A stretch of 64,000 nucleotides of DNA from Rehmannia glutinosa (Eukaryota > Streptophyta > Magnoliopsida > Lamiales > Orobanchaceae): assembly GCA_016081115.2 (NCBI GenBank), contig CM071928.1:62007950-62071949 (forward strand), read 5' to 3'. Under the pieces are notes generated by a model. The model ran no database searches and had not been told where the DNA came from. It saw only the letters and a list, made by a program, of their open reading frames with translations. Every line of letters starts with the position of its first letter. Positions within the stretch are counted from its first letter, which is position 1. This document shows, piece after piece, positions 35,959 through 47,600 of the stretch. A program made the position numbers and the translations under genes.

Positions 35959-36876
35959 ATTCGTTGATTAAAGTCAAAATATTACTCAATATAGTAATAT
36001 GAAAAAGTTGTCGTCTAAAAGTGTGAGTGCGAATTGTGCTAAAGGAATGAACCAATGGGAAAAATCGCACCTTGTGTTAGGCACTACAATGCCGCAAATG
36101 CAATTAAGATGAGGAAAGGCCAACATCAAGGATCGAGAGCAAGATGGGCAAAATTTCGAATGTGCACTATAAAAGGCTGAGTAAGTCATTGAGAAGAGGT
36201 TACCTGAACCACGAACAAGCAAGCAATATTCAAGCATTTAACCTGCATTATTCTCAAAGACATTCAAGCAATTCCTCAAGCCTCAAACTCAAAGAAACTT
36301 GATGCAACACAAGATGAGAAGAAGAGATAACTTCAATATGTTGAAGAGGAAACATTTGAACAAGTAAAGGGGTCTACTTTCCAAGCTAGGATTGCAGAAA
36401 GGTTCCAGTTCGAACCATTATCAAGTTTGTTGGAGGGCTTCGTGATCAAATCCAAGAACTTGAGAAGTGAGCCGAAGTAGCAAGGCGGTACCCAATGTAA
36501 GAAGGCTGTCGCAGAGAAGCAGGCTTGTGTGATCAAGGTTGTCTCTCATCGCTCACCGCTTTGTAAAATGATCCGTTATATAGTATATTCCTCCAGGAGT
36601 TGGAGAAGAGAGGATTAGAATAATTACCACATCTTCGAATCTCTATAAATTATTTATGTCATTTACTTTCAGCAAATTTACTCTTCTGCATATTCAATTT
36701 ATATATGTTGATTATATTTGCTATCCAACAGATAATTAACCAAGTCTTAAAAAAATCAAGAGTTTAGAAACAAGCTAAAATCTAATCAAAGGGTGTTAAG
36801 TCTTCCTCTGTTATACAAACCAATCAGCCAAGTTAAGTATTTGGCTTGAGCAGCCGAGTTATACTGTCAACATGTT
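35959..36876 (+). repeat. Truncated SIRE-type LTR in plus orientation
   Basis: It is the reverse complement of the LTR interior seen at roughly 61640-62590. It starts in the LTR body directly after the N gap, so the U3 start is missing, and stops near 36876 before the LTR 3' end. It keeps the LTR core promoter (TATAAAAGGC at 36168-36177). Its parent element is not identifiable here. Confidence 0.85.
36168..36177 (+). promoter_or_regulatory. LTR TATA box (plus-oriented LTR)
   Basis: TATAAAAGGC, identical to the box in the LTRs at 49733-49742 and 62326-62335 (reverse strand). It marks the likely core promoter of the family. Confidence 0.65.
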
Positions 36877-36902
36877 TATCGAGTTTAATCCTTTAAACTG
36901 AT

Positions 36903-38384
36903 AATAAACCTTACCAAATTTTCAATTTTAATCCTTTAAAAATTATTCAACAGAGTTGACTCAAACAAATGTGTCCTTAGTGGGCGGTAAGTTGGCCTTT
37001 CAATAAGTTACCCACCCAACAAACTCGATAGAGCTGTTGATAGTATAACTTGGTTGCTTAAGCCAAATACTTAACTTGGCTGGTTTGGTTTTAAAAAATG
37101 GAAGACTTAACGCCTTGTTTTATTTTAAGCTATTTTTAACACTTGATTTTAGACTTAGTTATTTATCAAATTGGATGGCAAATATAATACTAACAAATGA
37201 TATAAAAGAAATATGCGGGAAAGTAAGTGCGGCCCGAAAGTAAATGACACAAATATTTTATAGAGGTTCAAGATGGGGTAATTCTTCTAATGTTCTCTTC
37301 TCCGACTCTTGGAGGAATCCACTATGTAACATGGTCGGTTCAAAGCGGTGAACAATCCGGGAGACACCTTGATCACACAAATGGCTTCTCTTGCGACTCG
37401 ACTTTCTTCACAGGCGTACCGCGCCATACTTCAACTCACTTCTCAAGTTCTTGGATTTGATCGTGAAGCCCTCCAACAAACTTGATAATGGTTCGACCTT
37501 GAACCCTTGTACAATCCTCGACTTGGAAAGTAGGCCCTTTGCTTCTTCAATGTTTCCTCTTCAACAAGTTGAAGTTATCTCTTCTTTCACAACTTGTGTT
37601 GATCGAGTTTCTTCAATTTGAGGCTTAAGGAACTGCTTGAATTGCTTTGTGAGAATATTGCGGGTTAAATGCCTGAATATTGCTTGCTTGTTCGTAGTTC
37701 AGTAACAACTCTTCTCAATAGCTTCTCAAATTTTTATTGTGCACATTTGAAATTTTGCCCGTCAAGAGATATGCTAATTTCAAATGTCACTCTGTGTTCG
37801 TTGGCTTGTCTTTTCTTGGTCTGCAGCCTTGGTGATGTTGACATTTCCTCGTATTAATGGCATTTTAGCGGTTGCAGATGCCTGACATAAGGTGCAGTGT
37901 TTCCCATTGGCTTATTTCTTTTGCACAATTCAGGGGCCAAACACTTTAAACCTGGCAACTTTGTCATATTACCAAAATGAGGTAATATTCTTGAGTTTAA
38001 TCAACAGATCTAAGTCAGTTTTCTTGACTTGACTGCTGCCTTTACCTCAGGTGACTTGAGTATGCTCCAATCTTTGGATAACTCAACTGACACTTCAACT
38101 TGTAGACTTGGCTTCTTGAGTTGACTTACCGACACTTACAAATTGCTCTCACCGACTCTTCTTCAATGAGTCCTTGTCATCCTTCATGGCCTTACTCAGC
38201 TGACACACATCATAGTCTTCACATAGTCCGCAGTTGGCTTCTTGTAATCTTTGACATAGGGCCGATTTGACTCGCATTTTTCAAATATCTATTACAATAC
38301 AAATTACAAGGAAAATAGGGTGACAACTTCCTAGTTTAAGTTTTACATGGTATCATCAAAATCTATCAAATAAATTTCCTAACA
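36903..38384 (-). repeat. 3' LTR of element B, truncated at its outer end
   Basis: The inner edge is intact (CCTAACA ending 38384). The outer edge, which should begin TGTAGGTCC, lacks roughly the first 45-50 bases and joins a plus-oriented LTR through about 25 bases of junction sequence. The TATA position is mutated (tttttattg). It corresponds to the 61443-62983 LTR otherwise. Confidence 0.85.
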
Positions 38385-38400
38385 ATTTCACCCTTTTTGA
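38385..38400 (-). other. Polypurine tract of element B
   Basis: On the element strand the sequence AAAAAGGGTGAAAT lies directly before the 3' LTR TGTTAG edge. It primes plus-strand synthesis. C has AAAAAGGGGGAAAT at the same place. Confidence 0.75.
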
Positions 38401-38689
38401 TGATGCCAAAACTTAAAACATTCAAAATAATGAACAGCTAACATACAAGCAGTGTAGTAACAAAGAATGTATGCTTTGAATAATCATTTTATTGATCATA
38501 AGATTCTTGTCCTTAACAAAGTCACATAAATGTGCATCGTAGCTATATATTTATACATGTCAATACAATGTTTATCTAAGCTAAGATACATACAAAGTGA
38601 AAAATTACAGGGAAATTCACTGAGCTTAGTATAGAAGACTTACACATATGTATTTACAACAAAATACATAAAGGGATCGCAAAGAAACT
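38401..38689 (-). other. Element B 3' untranslated segment
   Basis: Non-coding DNA between the extra gene and the polypurine tract, aligned to 50411-50686 in C. Confidence 0.6.
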
Positions 38690-41600
38690 TCACGCCTTTG
38701 TCATTTCTTCCTTTCTCTTATTCACTCTTCTTCACAAAGATCGCTCTCTCTTTCTCTTTCTTTCCTCTTATTCTCTTTTCTTCTTTTCATAGGCCTATTT
38801 GGCAGCAGGGTCATCCCTTTGCTTCCTCTCGAGCCATTCTCTTGTTTGCCTTTGGTTTTCCTCTTCTTTCCTTCTTACAGCCTAAGCGTTCTTCATTTCA
38901 ATCTTTAGGTTGGCAAGGTGATCATATCTAGCCCAATAGATTAGTCCTTTCTTTTCTGGATCTACATATGATATGTCCTTGGGTTTTGGTCGAGGTTGTG
39001 AACCTCTTCCACCACCACCACATCTTCCCCTTCCTGCGACTCGCCTCTTCCACCTGGGAGTGTATCTTTGATCGAGTCTTCCGCACAACCAAGTGACCGA
39101 AGATCACTTTTCACCGATTTAACCAAATCTAACCCTTTTTCCCAACACAAATATCAGGCTTGTGGCAGAGTCATTCCTTGAAAATAGCCTTCTGATTTCA
39201 GAGTTTTGAAATCCTCCATTGATCTGGGCTCAGATCCATCATCAGGCATCGTAAGTTCTCATGGGGGATGAATCGCAGTGTAGTCATTTCCTGCTGGAGG
39301 ACCACCATATTGCTTCCTTATCTCTTGAACGCGGGCTTCTTGTTTCTCAACTAACTCCTCAAATTCAGCTTCAATGACCTTTCTTTTATCTGCCATCACC
39401 AGTGCAGCTTTCTCGATAGGGAGTGTCACGGGTAGCTTGCTGAGAATGGAGGCAGTGACTTCACCCAACTGTGGGGTTTCAGCGAAAATCATGTTCAAAG
39501 GAAGATTTTTGGAACTTCCTTCCCCCTCAGCTTTGTCACCTCCTTTCACTGGTTCTTTCTTCAATTCCTTACAGGACTCCTCTCCCCTATTTTTGGCATC
39601 ATCACCAAAGGATAGAGGTATCCCAGGAAACATTCTACTGAGGATAAAGTCCAGTCGGCTATTTGTCAAGTTGTGCTTGGAGTCTGCTGCATCATACGCC
39701 TTTCGAAATTTTGAGCGTGTGGCCTTAGACTCTGCTGTCACTATCTTCATTTCAGCCATGAGAAGACTGAATTTCCCATTCATGTTGTTCTCGAGTCTGT
39801 CAATTTCATTCTTGTGGAATTGTTGTAGCAGCTCCATATCCAGCTTGTGGGACTGTTTGATCCTCGTGATATACTCCTTCATTCTCTGTTGGTACATATA
39901 ATTATCTGCATTCCATACGAGCATCTTTGCAAAGAGTGCTTTGAAGTACCGGACTTGCTCTGCTCGCATGGCAGTCTGTTGTTGAGCCCACTCCCCAATG
40001 CGCACTACAATCCCTCTCAAATCAGTTGTGAGGGTGGCATCTTAACTGTCCAAACGTAAGTCTAGAGAGGCCTGGTGATGTTCCATCTTCTCAATCTCTT
40101 CGCAGATTTTCTTGAAGATTTTTCTAACTCACCGTCAGTTGAGTCACCGCCACCACTGCGTCCAAAGTTGAAGTCCGGTGGAACATTCGTGTCTATGGGA
40201 ATGACCGCTCTTCCCCATCAGTATATCTCCTTAATTCAAGATAAGCTGATTCTTCCTCCAATTCAGCAGAATCTTGAGAATGGGAACATATCTTGAAATA
40301 CATCATCGCGCACAAAAGGAATTTCTTGATTTTGGGGTGCCTGCGATGATTCAGCTCTTTGTGCCTCAGTTGCGGCAGCTTCATTGGCAGATTTCACAGC
40401 TGTGGGAGCCTGTGATGGAGCTATAGGAGTCGTTACTGCTGCAGCTGTGGAAGCCTGCACAGCTGACTTTTTCGCAGCTAGAGCATTTTGAGATGTTTGC
40501 TCAATCGATCGGGCCTCACTGCCTTAACAACTTCTTCTGCCTCAGGTGTGTTCGCTAAATGAATAGCCATGTCCTCAGCTATATCATCAGCGTCATCGGA
40601 GGATGATGAGGCCTTAGGTGATGGCTCATCATCAAAATTAAACCTCATAGGAGTCGTCTTCTCACTGACTTGACTTTGGGTTTTAAGAACATATTCAACT
40701 ATGTCTCGTTGCGGATCCATGAAGAGTAGACTCGCTTCATCCTCCGATCCTTAAAATGAAGTATCAATATGCTCTACGAATCGTGAAGGGCGCTTTATTT
40801 CCTTTTCTACAACAAAGACCTTCGAGTGGAGGGATGTTCTGTTAATCTTTGACCTTACCAAGGGAGGTCTCAACCTCCTTTGCCTTTTAATACCCCTACG
40901 CTTTCCACTATTGTAGGGCCTTCGTATTCTCTTCGACAGTCTCAACTATCTTAGGGTCTTCCACTATCCCTTCCGCCGGCGACTCAATCTGCCTTAGGTA
41001 GTCGACAAATGGCATCCATCGAGTCTCAACCCCTTGATTGCACTTTCGCAGAGCCCGCAGTGTTAACTCCCGGGCTTCACTATCCTTTGCCTCAGCTATG
41101 GCAACAACGCTGCGTCGCCTTCAATGTAGCCGACATTTCAACAGACACATTTAACTATCCGAGCGTCGTTAATGTCACTCGCTTCTTCGTAAGTTCTTTC
41201 TCAACTTCGCCTCCTAACTGCATTAAGTTGTCTCCCACGGCAACCTCCAACCGTGCTGTGGTGGAAAGAGTTTCCCCCTCAACTGGCTCACCAGCTGAGT
41301 GAATGATAATGGGGTCACTCTGCTCCTGAGATGCGGCTTTTGTTCCCTTTGAGTGTTGAGCCATAGGGGTAGGTGTGTTAACACCTTCTTCAGGGGTTGG
41401 CTTGGCTTGGGTGCCCGAATTCCTAGCTTCATTATCGATTCCCTGCGAGCCATCAGGAGAGTGCACGGGGACGTGGTGGCAGCTATGGTTGTAGCAATTT
41501 GTTGCGCCACTTCTAAAGGATCAGTCTGCATAAGAGTTTGGGAGGACTCTCCTAGACCTTCTTAAATAATTTGCTCGTGTATGGCTCTGGATTCCTGCAA

Positions 41601-43390
41601 AGCCTGCTGCATCTCTAACTTCTCTGCTGCAGCAACTGGATCCATGTCATCATCACTTTCACTTTCGAGTATTCATGAAGGTGCTCATGTGTGTGCTCAA
41701 GAGTCCCCGTGAATGCACATATCTTGATTTCTCCAAGACTCTTGCTTGCTCCTCGCCTTTTCTCCTTCTCATCCTCCTTAATTATGCGGAGGATGTCCAA
41801 GCAGCTTTTCTTCATTTAGAGCATCTTGACTTTTTTTCGAGACCAAGGAATCGAAGCTCTTTTTCCTCCTCAATGAACTCAAGGCGAGTGAATCGCTGCC
41901 TTTGAATGATCCAACTTCCATGCCCTCCATTCCCTCAATCGCCTTTTGAAACCGGGAGAGTACATGATCAAATCGTCATCATCATCGCCTTCATCTCCGG
42001 TCTCTTGAATGCGGGCTGGGGACCTTGCTCCTTCTCGGACTTGACAATGTCTCGTCTAAGAAGGTGAGACAACCTTTTCTTGCACATGTTCTATTGTCTC
42101 ACTTTGTTTCCATATTCTCGCTTGTTTCCCGCACAAATGGGTCTTCGACGATTTCTACTAATCATCATCGCAGTTTCTTAGGTACATCAACAACTTCTCG
42201 AGATCGCTTCTTCTTGAGCATCAGCAATTTGCTTTTTTCCAGCTGAGTGCTGGATTCAACTGTTTTCTCAAGCTCGGAATTCTTGTACAGCTGTCTTCTT
42301 TTGGTGCAAACCAGCTGGATCTCAATATGGGATGGAATTTAGGGTTCCTACGCTATCTTTCTCCACTCTTTCTCGCTTGGCGCCTCTTCTTCTTCACAAT
42401 ATGGGACGGAATTTAGGGTTCCTACGCTTATCTCTACCGCTAGGCAGAGTCTCGGCTGCATGGGCAGGAGCTTTGGACTTTGTTGCGGGAGCAGGTACTT
42501 TCTTTGTCTTGGCTGCGGGGGCAGGAGCAGACTTGGATACCGCAACTTTATTCTTACCTGGAGGGGTCTCAGTTGTGTCTTCGGGATTAGCTGATTTTCC
42601 CTCACTGGTATCAGCCTTTCTAGCATGAGCCTTCTTCTGGGCTCCGGAAAGATTTGCATTGAATTTGCATTTATTGGCATGACAGTGGGGCTTGCCATGG
42701 CGAATGGCAATTCCCTTTGCTTCCATCGATGGCCAATCACTGTGCCATAACCTAAGAAACATCCAAAAGATCAATCTTCCTTGTAGGTTTTGTTCAAGAC
42801 GTTTCTAGCAAATTTGTCTCGAAACGAACTCAAATTTAGCTTGACTTTGTTTTCTTGCATGATCGCGACCATCACGATCGCCTTAGTCTTGGGATGACCG
42901 ATTGAAGCTTCCAAACTTCATGTTCACATTTTGAGATGACATCCATCAAACCTTATGGTAGTCATTTTCAAAGATTATTTCTTGATGTATAAGCAACCTT
43001 CGCAAAGACTTCTCCTCGGCTTGGCAACCTCTTTCCAAGCAAAGAAAGCTAAGTCAACATCCTTCTCGGGCCGATGTCCTATAATCCTCCGCGGCAAGAA
43101 ACAAAGCTTAGCGACGTCTTTTTGCATTGAGTTTAATGACCTTGCTGTGGACGGAAGACTTGATTTCGTTGTCCCCAGACCTCTACGTTCACATAGAACA
43201 TGGCTACCTCTTCAATGTACGTATGTGTGAATCGCATCGTCGAAAAGTCCTTCAGCGACTTTTCCAATTTTTTAGCTATCTTTTTGAAAAGGGTTTCATC
43301 GACACAATCGCTTGATCATCCTTTCAAAATCCACTCAAGAATCGCGTGGATTTACTTGGAGAGCTTTGCGAAATCATAAGTTGGGGCCAT
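38690..43390 (-). pseudogene. Extra 3' gene of element B (broken, long pieces open)
   Basis: It starts at ATG 43390 (Met-Ala-Pro-Thr-Tyr-Asp). The globular N-terminal domain (43390 to about 42600) is badly shifted. Its C-terminal edge with a Lys/Ala/Pro-rich tail is open at 42394-42774. The middle is acidic and Ser/Thr/Pro-rich, with a clear piece at 40478-40720 (FDDEPSPKASSSSDD). The C-terminal third has a 253-codon open stretch at 39259-40020, rich in heptad-like Lys/Glu/Leu patterns and likely coiled coil. The last part is very basic/charged (REWLERKQRDDPAAK near 38800-38850). No enzyme motif, signal peptide or membrane span is apparent. Function is unknown; it resembles additional genes of Lamiales SIRE elements as I recall them. 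Confidence 0.7.
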
Positions 43391-43526
43391 TTTTAGAAGT
43401 TTCTACCGATTAAGATGCGAAAACTTGCTTGTAAGAACTTAGGGTTTGCACTTGGTTACAGAGAAAAGCTTTTTCCTTGCTTGAAGATGAATAGTTCTCG
43501 TGAGGAGAGAGAAAGGTGAAGTTTCG

Positions 43527-43534
43527 TATATAAG
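43527..43534 (-). promoter_or_regulatory. TATA box of putative internal promoter, element B
   Basis: On the reverse strand CTTATATAC, about 137-144 bases before the extra gene's ATG, followed by a CT-rich leader. C has the same box at 55453-55460 with the same spacing, and A a TATTTAAA variant. It suggests the extra gene has its own transcript. Confidence 0.55.
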
Positions 43535-43696
43535 AACGTGAAAGGATGTCTTTCGAGTTTGAAATTTTTGATCGAGATCAACGGTTGAGATTAGAGCTTC
43601 AAAACCGTATTTAATTCCCCCCATTAAATGAAGCAGTATTTATATCCAATCATATGGTTTACTGTGCAGCTTTTGTGCTGACAGTTATTATTACAC

Positions 43697-43704
43697 TGAC
43701 GTCA
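43697..43704 (-). promoter_or_regulatory. TGACGTCA bZIP-type site upstream of the internal TATA box, element B
   Basis: A perfect palindromic TGACGTCA about 165 bases upstream of the TATA box. The same site is at 55625-55632 in C. It is the consensus for TGA/bZIP factors; in A the position reads TGTCGACGTA. Confidence 0.55.
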
Positions 43705-43925
43705 TTCTTAAAAACATTCCTTCTTAATTAAAATGACTGTGTTTTTGTCACTTAGCTCATAAATGATTTAGCTTATATCCAAAGTGACTCAACTCTGCTT
43801 CACTCTTCTCATTAAGTAACTCAGATGTCAGCTAACTTGATGCAGCTGACTTCCCAACTTGGCTGTTTTACTTGGTTGAAATGTGAAACTTGCTCTTTTT
43901 CAAATTTCTCATCTTCTTTCTCAGC

Positions 43926-46900
43926 TTATTGAGTCTTCTGAGTTTCGTAACTCATCTCAATTAACCCTAATTCATTCTTGAGCTCTTCAAATCTTGATTC
44001 ACATAATGACTTTGTGAATATATCAGCTAACTGTTTATCAGTTGAGATGTATTCCAAGGTGATGTCTTTCTTTTCAACATGATCTCTTATAAAATGATAT
44101 CTGACATCAATGTGTTTTGTTCTTGAATGCAACACTGGATTTTGAGTGATTGCAATAGCACTAGTGTTATCACACATAATTCGAATTTATTTTTCTTCAA
44201 CATCATAATCTCTCAGCTGATGTCTCATCCATAAGATTTGGGCACAACAGCTGCCCGCAACTATGTACTCTGCTTCAGCTGTGAATGTAGCTATTGAATT
44301 TTGTTTCTTGCTGAACCAAGAAACCAATATATTTTTCGAAGCATTTGTCATGTACCTGGGGTACTCTTCCTGTCAACTCTGCATCCAGCATAGTCTGAGT
44401 CTTGAGTATCCAATCAGCTTGAATCCACCTTCCTTTGGTTACCATAATTCGACTTCCTGGCATTCCTTCAAATATCTTAGGATTCTCTTAGCTGCAGTTA
44501 TGTGGCTCTCCTTTGGTGCAGATTGAAATCTTGCACATACACCTACTGCAAAGGTGATATCTGGCCTGCTTGCTGTTAGATAGAGCAATGATCCAATGAG
44601 GGCTCTATATCTAGTTTGATCAACAGATTTGCCATCTGCATCCATGTCCATCTTGACTGAAGTATTCGTAGGATTTTCACAGAAGACTTCTCTTCCATAC
44701 CAAATTTCTTCATTAAATCTCTGGTATACTTTGTTTGGCTTATGAAGGTTCCATCCTTCAATTGTTTGACTTGAAGTCCTAGGAAGAAGGTCAGCTCTCC
44801 CATCATGCTCATCTCAAATTTGCCTTGCATGAGGTTTGAGAACTTGTCACACAGCTCTTTGTTTGTGGAACCAAAAATGATATCATCCACCTATATTTGA
44901 ACAAGCAGTATGCTCTCTCCATCTTGAATCCTGAAGAGTGTTCTATCAACTTTGCCTTTGGTGAATCCATTGTCAGTTAAGAATTGGGACAATGTATCAT
45001 ACCATGCTCTTGGTGCTTTTTTCAATCCATACAATGCTTTCTTGAGCTTGTAGACCTTATCTCCAATAGTTTTCTTCTCAAAACGTGGAGGTTGTTCAAC
45101 ATAGACTTCTTCCTCTAATAGTCCATTCAGAAATGCACTCTTCACATCCATTTGATATACAGTGAAGTTCTTATGTGCAGCATAAGAAAGAAACATTCTT
45201 ATTGCTTCCAACATTGCAACATGAGCAAAGGTTTCATCAAAATCTATACCTTCTTCTTGGCAATACCCTTTGGCTACCAATTTTGCTTTCTTTCTTACAA
45301 CAGATCCTTCCTCATTCATCTTGTTTCTAAAAATCCATTTTGTACCAATAACATTTTGATGGGTTGGCCTTTGAACTAGTTCCCATAGTTTGTTTTTTTC
45401 AAACTGATTCGGCTCTTCTTACATGGCCTGAATCCAATGTGTGTCATCCAATGCTTGAGACACATCTTTAGGCTCTATCTGGGACATGAAACAAGTAAAC
45501 ATAGCTTCATGTTGTGCTCTGGATCTGGTTCATGTGCCATCTCTAACATCTCCAATGACTAACTTTGATGGATGGTCTCTCAGCCATCTCACATCAGGTT
45601 GGAGTAAGTCAGTTGGATTCAGCCATCTCACAGCTAAGTTGTCTTGAACAACTCTTTCATCTTCATTCAGTTGTAGACCTTCTAGTTTTCTTTGAGATTC
45701 AACATAAGGACTCTTCTGCATAGTTGGCTGATTCAACTTATCAGCTAACTCTTCAGTGTCTTCTCCACTCACATTAGTTTCATCAAAAACCACATGGATA
45801 GACTCTTCTTTGACCATAGTCCTCTTGTTCAGCACTCTATAGGTTTTACTCTTAGCTGAGTATCCCAAAACGATACCTTCATCAACTTTAGCATCAAAAG
45901 CCTTCAAATTATCTTTGCCATTATTATGGATGAAGCATTTACATCCAAATATCCTGAAATATCCAACATTTGGATTTCTCCCTGTCCAAATTTCATAGGG
46001 AGTCTTGGTCAATTGCCTGTTAATCATGCATCTATTCTAAGTATAACATGTTGTATTTATGGCTTCAGCCCAAAATCTCCTAGGCAATCCAGCTTCAACT
46101 AACATGGTCCTTGCACCTTCCTTGAGAGTTTTGTTCTTTCTTTCAGCTACTCCATTCTACTGTGGAGTTCTTGCAGCTGACAACTCATGAGCAATACCAT
46201 TTTCAACACAATACTGAGTTATTATCTCATTGACAAACTCAGTTCCCCTGTCAGATCTTATTTTTATAATGGTTTGACTCTTCTCATTTTGAACTCTTTT
46301 CATCAGCTGAGGTAGCTTCTGCAAAGTTTCCTTTTTTTTACACATGAAGATTGTCCATGTATATCTTGAATAATCATCCACCACTAATAGGGTGTATTTC
46401 TTTCCACTTATGCTAGCTAGCTCAACTGGATCAAATAAATCCATATGCAACAGATGTAAAATCCTTGTTGAAGAAGGACTTGGCTTACCCTTGAATGAAG
46501 ATTTGATTTGTTTTCCCATCTGGAATGCATCACATACACTTTTATTCTTGTACACTGAGTCTGGCAATCATTCTACAAGATGACTCCTTGAAAGCTTGTT
46601 GATTGTCTTGAAATTCAGGTGACTCAGCTTCTTGTGCCACAACCAACTTAATTCGACTGTGTTTTTTGCTAGCAGACATGTGCTTGGTGTAGCAGTAGAC
46701 CAATCTACCACGTACATATTCTTTTGCCTTGACCCTTGCAGCACTATTTCATTTGATTCAGCATCCTTGATCTGGCACACTCCCATGTTGAATGCTACAT
46801 TGTAGCCTTTGCCACATAGTTGGTTGATGCTTAACAGGTTGAAGTTGAGGCCTTCAACATAAGCAACATCTGTGATTTCCAATCCATTTTTCTTGATGGA

Positions 46901-47600
46901 TCATGTGCCTTTGATATCCCCCCCGAGCTTCATTTCTCCAAATATAACTTTTGCACCTCTAATCTCCTTCAATCTTGACAGTTTTTTATTTCTGTCATAT
47001 ATGTCCGAACAACCACTATCCATGTACCAGGTTCCTTGGCACTCAGCTGTTTCTTGAACCTGTAATCAAGGAAATCAATTTTTAGGTACCCATACTTGTC
47101 TAGGTCCTGAGGGGTTAGTGCTATAAGATGCTCCAACCAACATATAGCCAAATGGTCTGACTCTAAGTGGTTGTCATCTATCAGTGCCATAATCATAGTG
47201 CACATTTGTAAAGGTTTAGGTCTTTGCCCTTTTGGCCTGTATTCCATAGGTCTTTGCTAATGTTTCACATTATTCCAATCAGCATAGTTTGGATATTTTC
47301 TACCATTCCCATCATTGGTATTTCTCTGATGAAATTTCTGGGGTTTTTGGTAGCTCTATTTTGCTTTTCACATATTATTTTCTGTTTGGAGTTTGCTGAG
47401 GAACTCGGCTGAATTTCTTCTCAGCTGTCCTCTCACCATACTCAACTGGTTGTTTTCCTTTTCCTTTATATCGAAGACAGTATGATTTTGATTGTGCTTT
47501 GGGATGGATGTGTGTGTAACATTTGGTGTTTTGGATTTTTGGGATGCTTCATTAATTGAAGATTCTTTATCCAAAATCACTCTTGGAGTTTGACTATGCA
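43926..47600 (-). pseudogene. pol: pol polyprotein of element B: protease, integrase, RT, RNase H
   Basis: Protease: MDSGCS, active Asp near 47013-47015, followed by a shift where C reads CSRHMTG. GAG-pre-integrase and integrase: zinc-finger part at 46568-46882 (WLWHKKLSHLNF) and the DDE core at 46157-46567 (HMDLF, DDYSRYTW, IRSDRGTEF, then the VENGIAHE Glu region). Integrase C-terminal part: 45530-46027 (TPYEIWTGRNPNVGYFRIFG). RT: 44891-45319 (VYQMDVKSAFLNGLLEEEV), interrupted by a TAG exactly at the Tyr of the YVDD catalytic box, continuing VDDIIFGST at about 44885. RNase H: to the stop at 43926 (NTSAIAITQNPVLHSRTKHID, ADIFTK). Few breaks relative to A and C. The N-terminal border with gag is approximate. 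Confidence 0.9.

Noticed and set aside
36168..36177. TATA box as promoter of a host gene near 36-37 kb
   Set aside because: The same TATAAAAGGC context is in the family LTRs, so it is an LTR promoter.
39374..39901. 175-codon open frame on the plus strand
   Set aside because: It lies opposite the 253-codon coiled-coil stretch of element B's extra gene and has the hydrophobic composition expected of an antisense frame.
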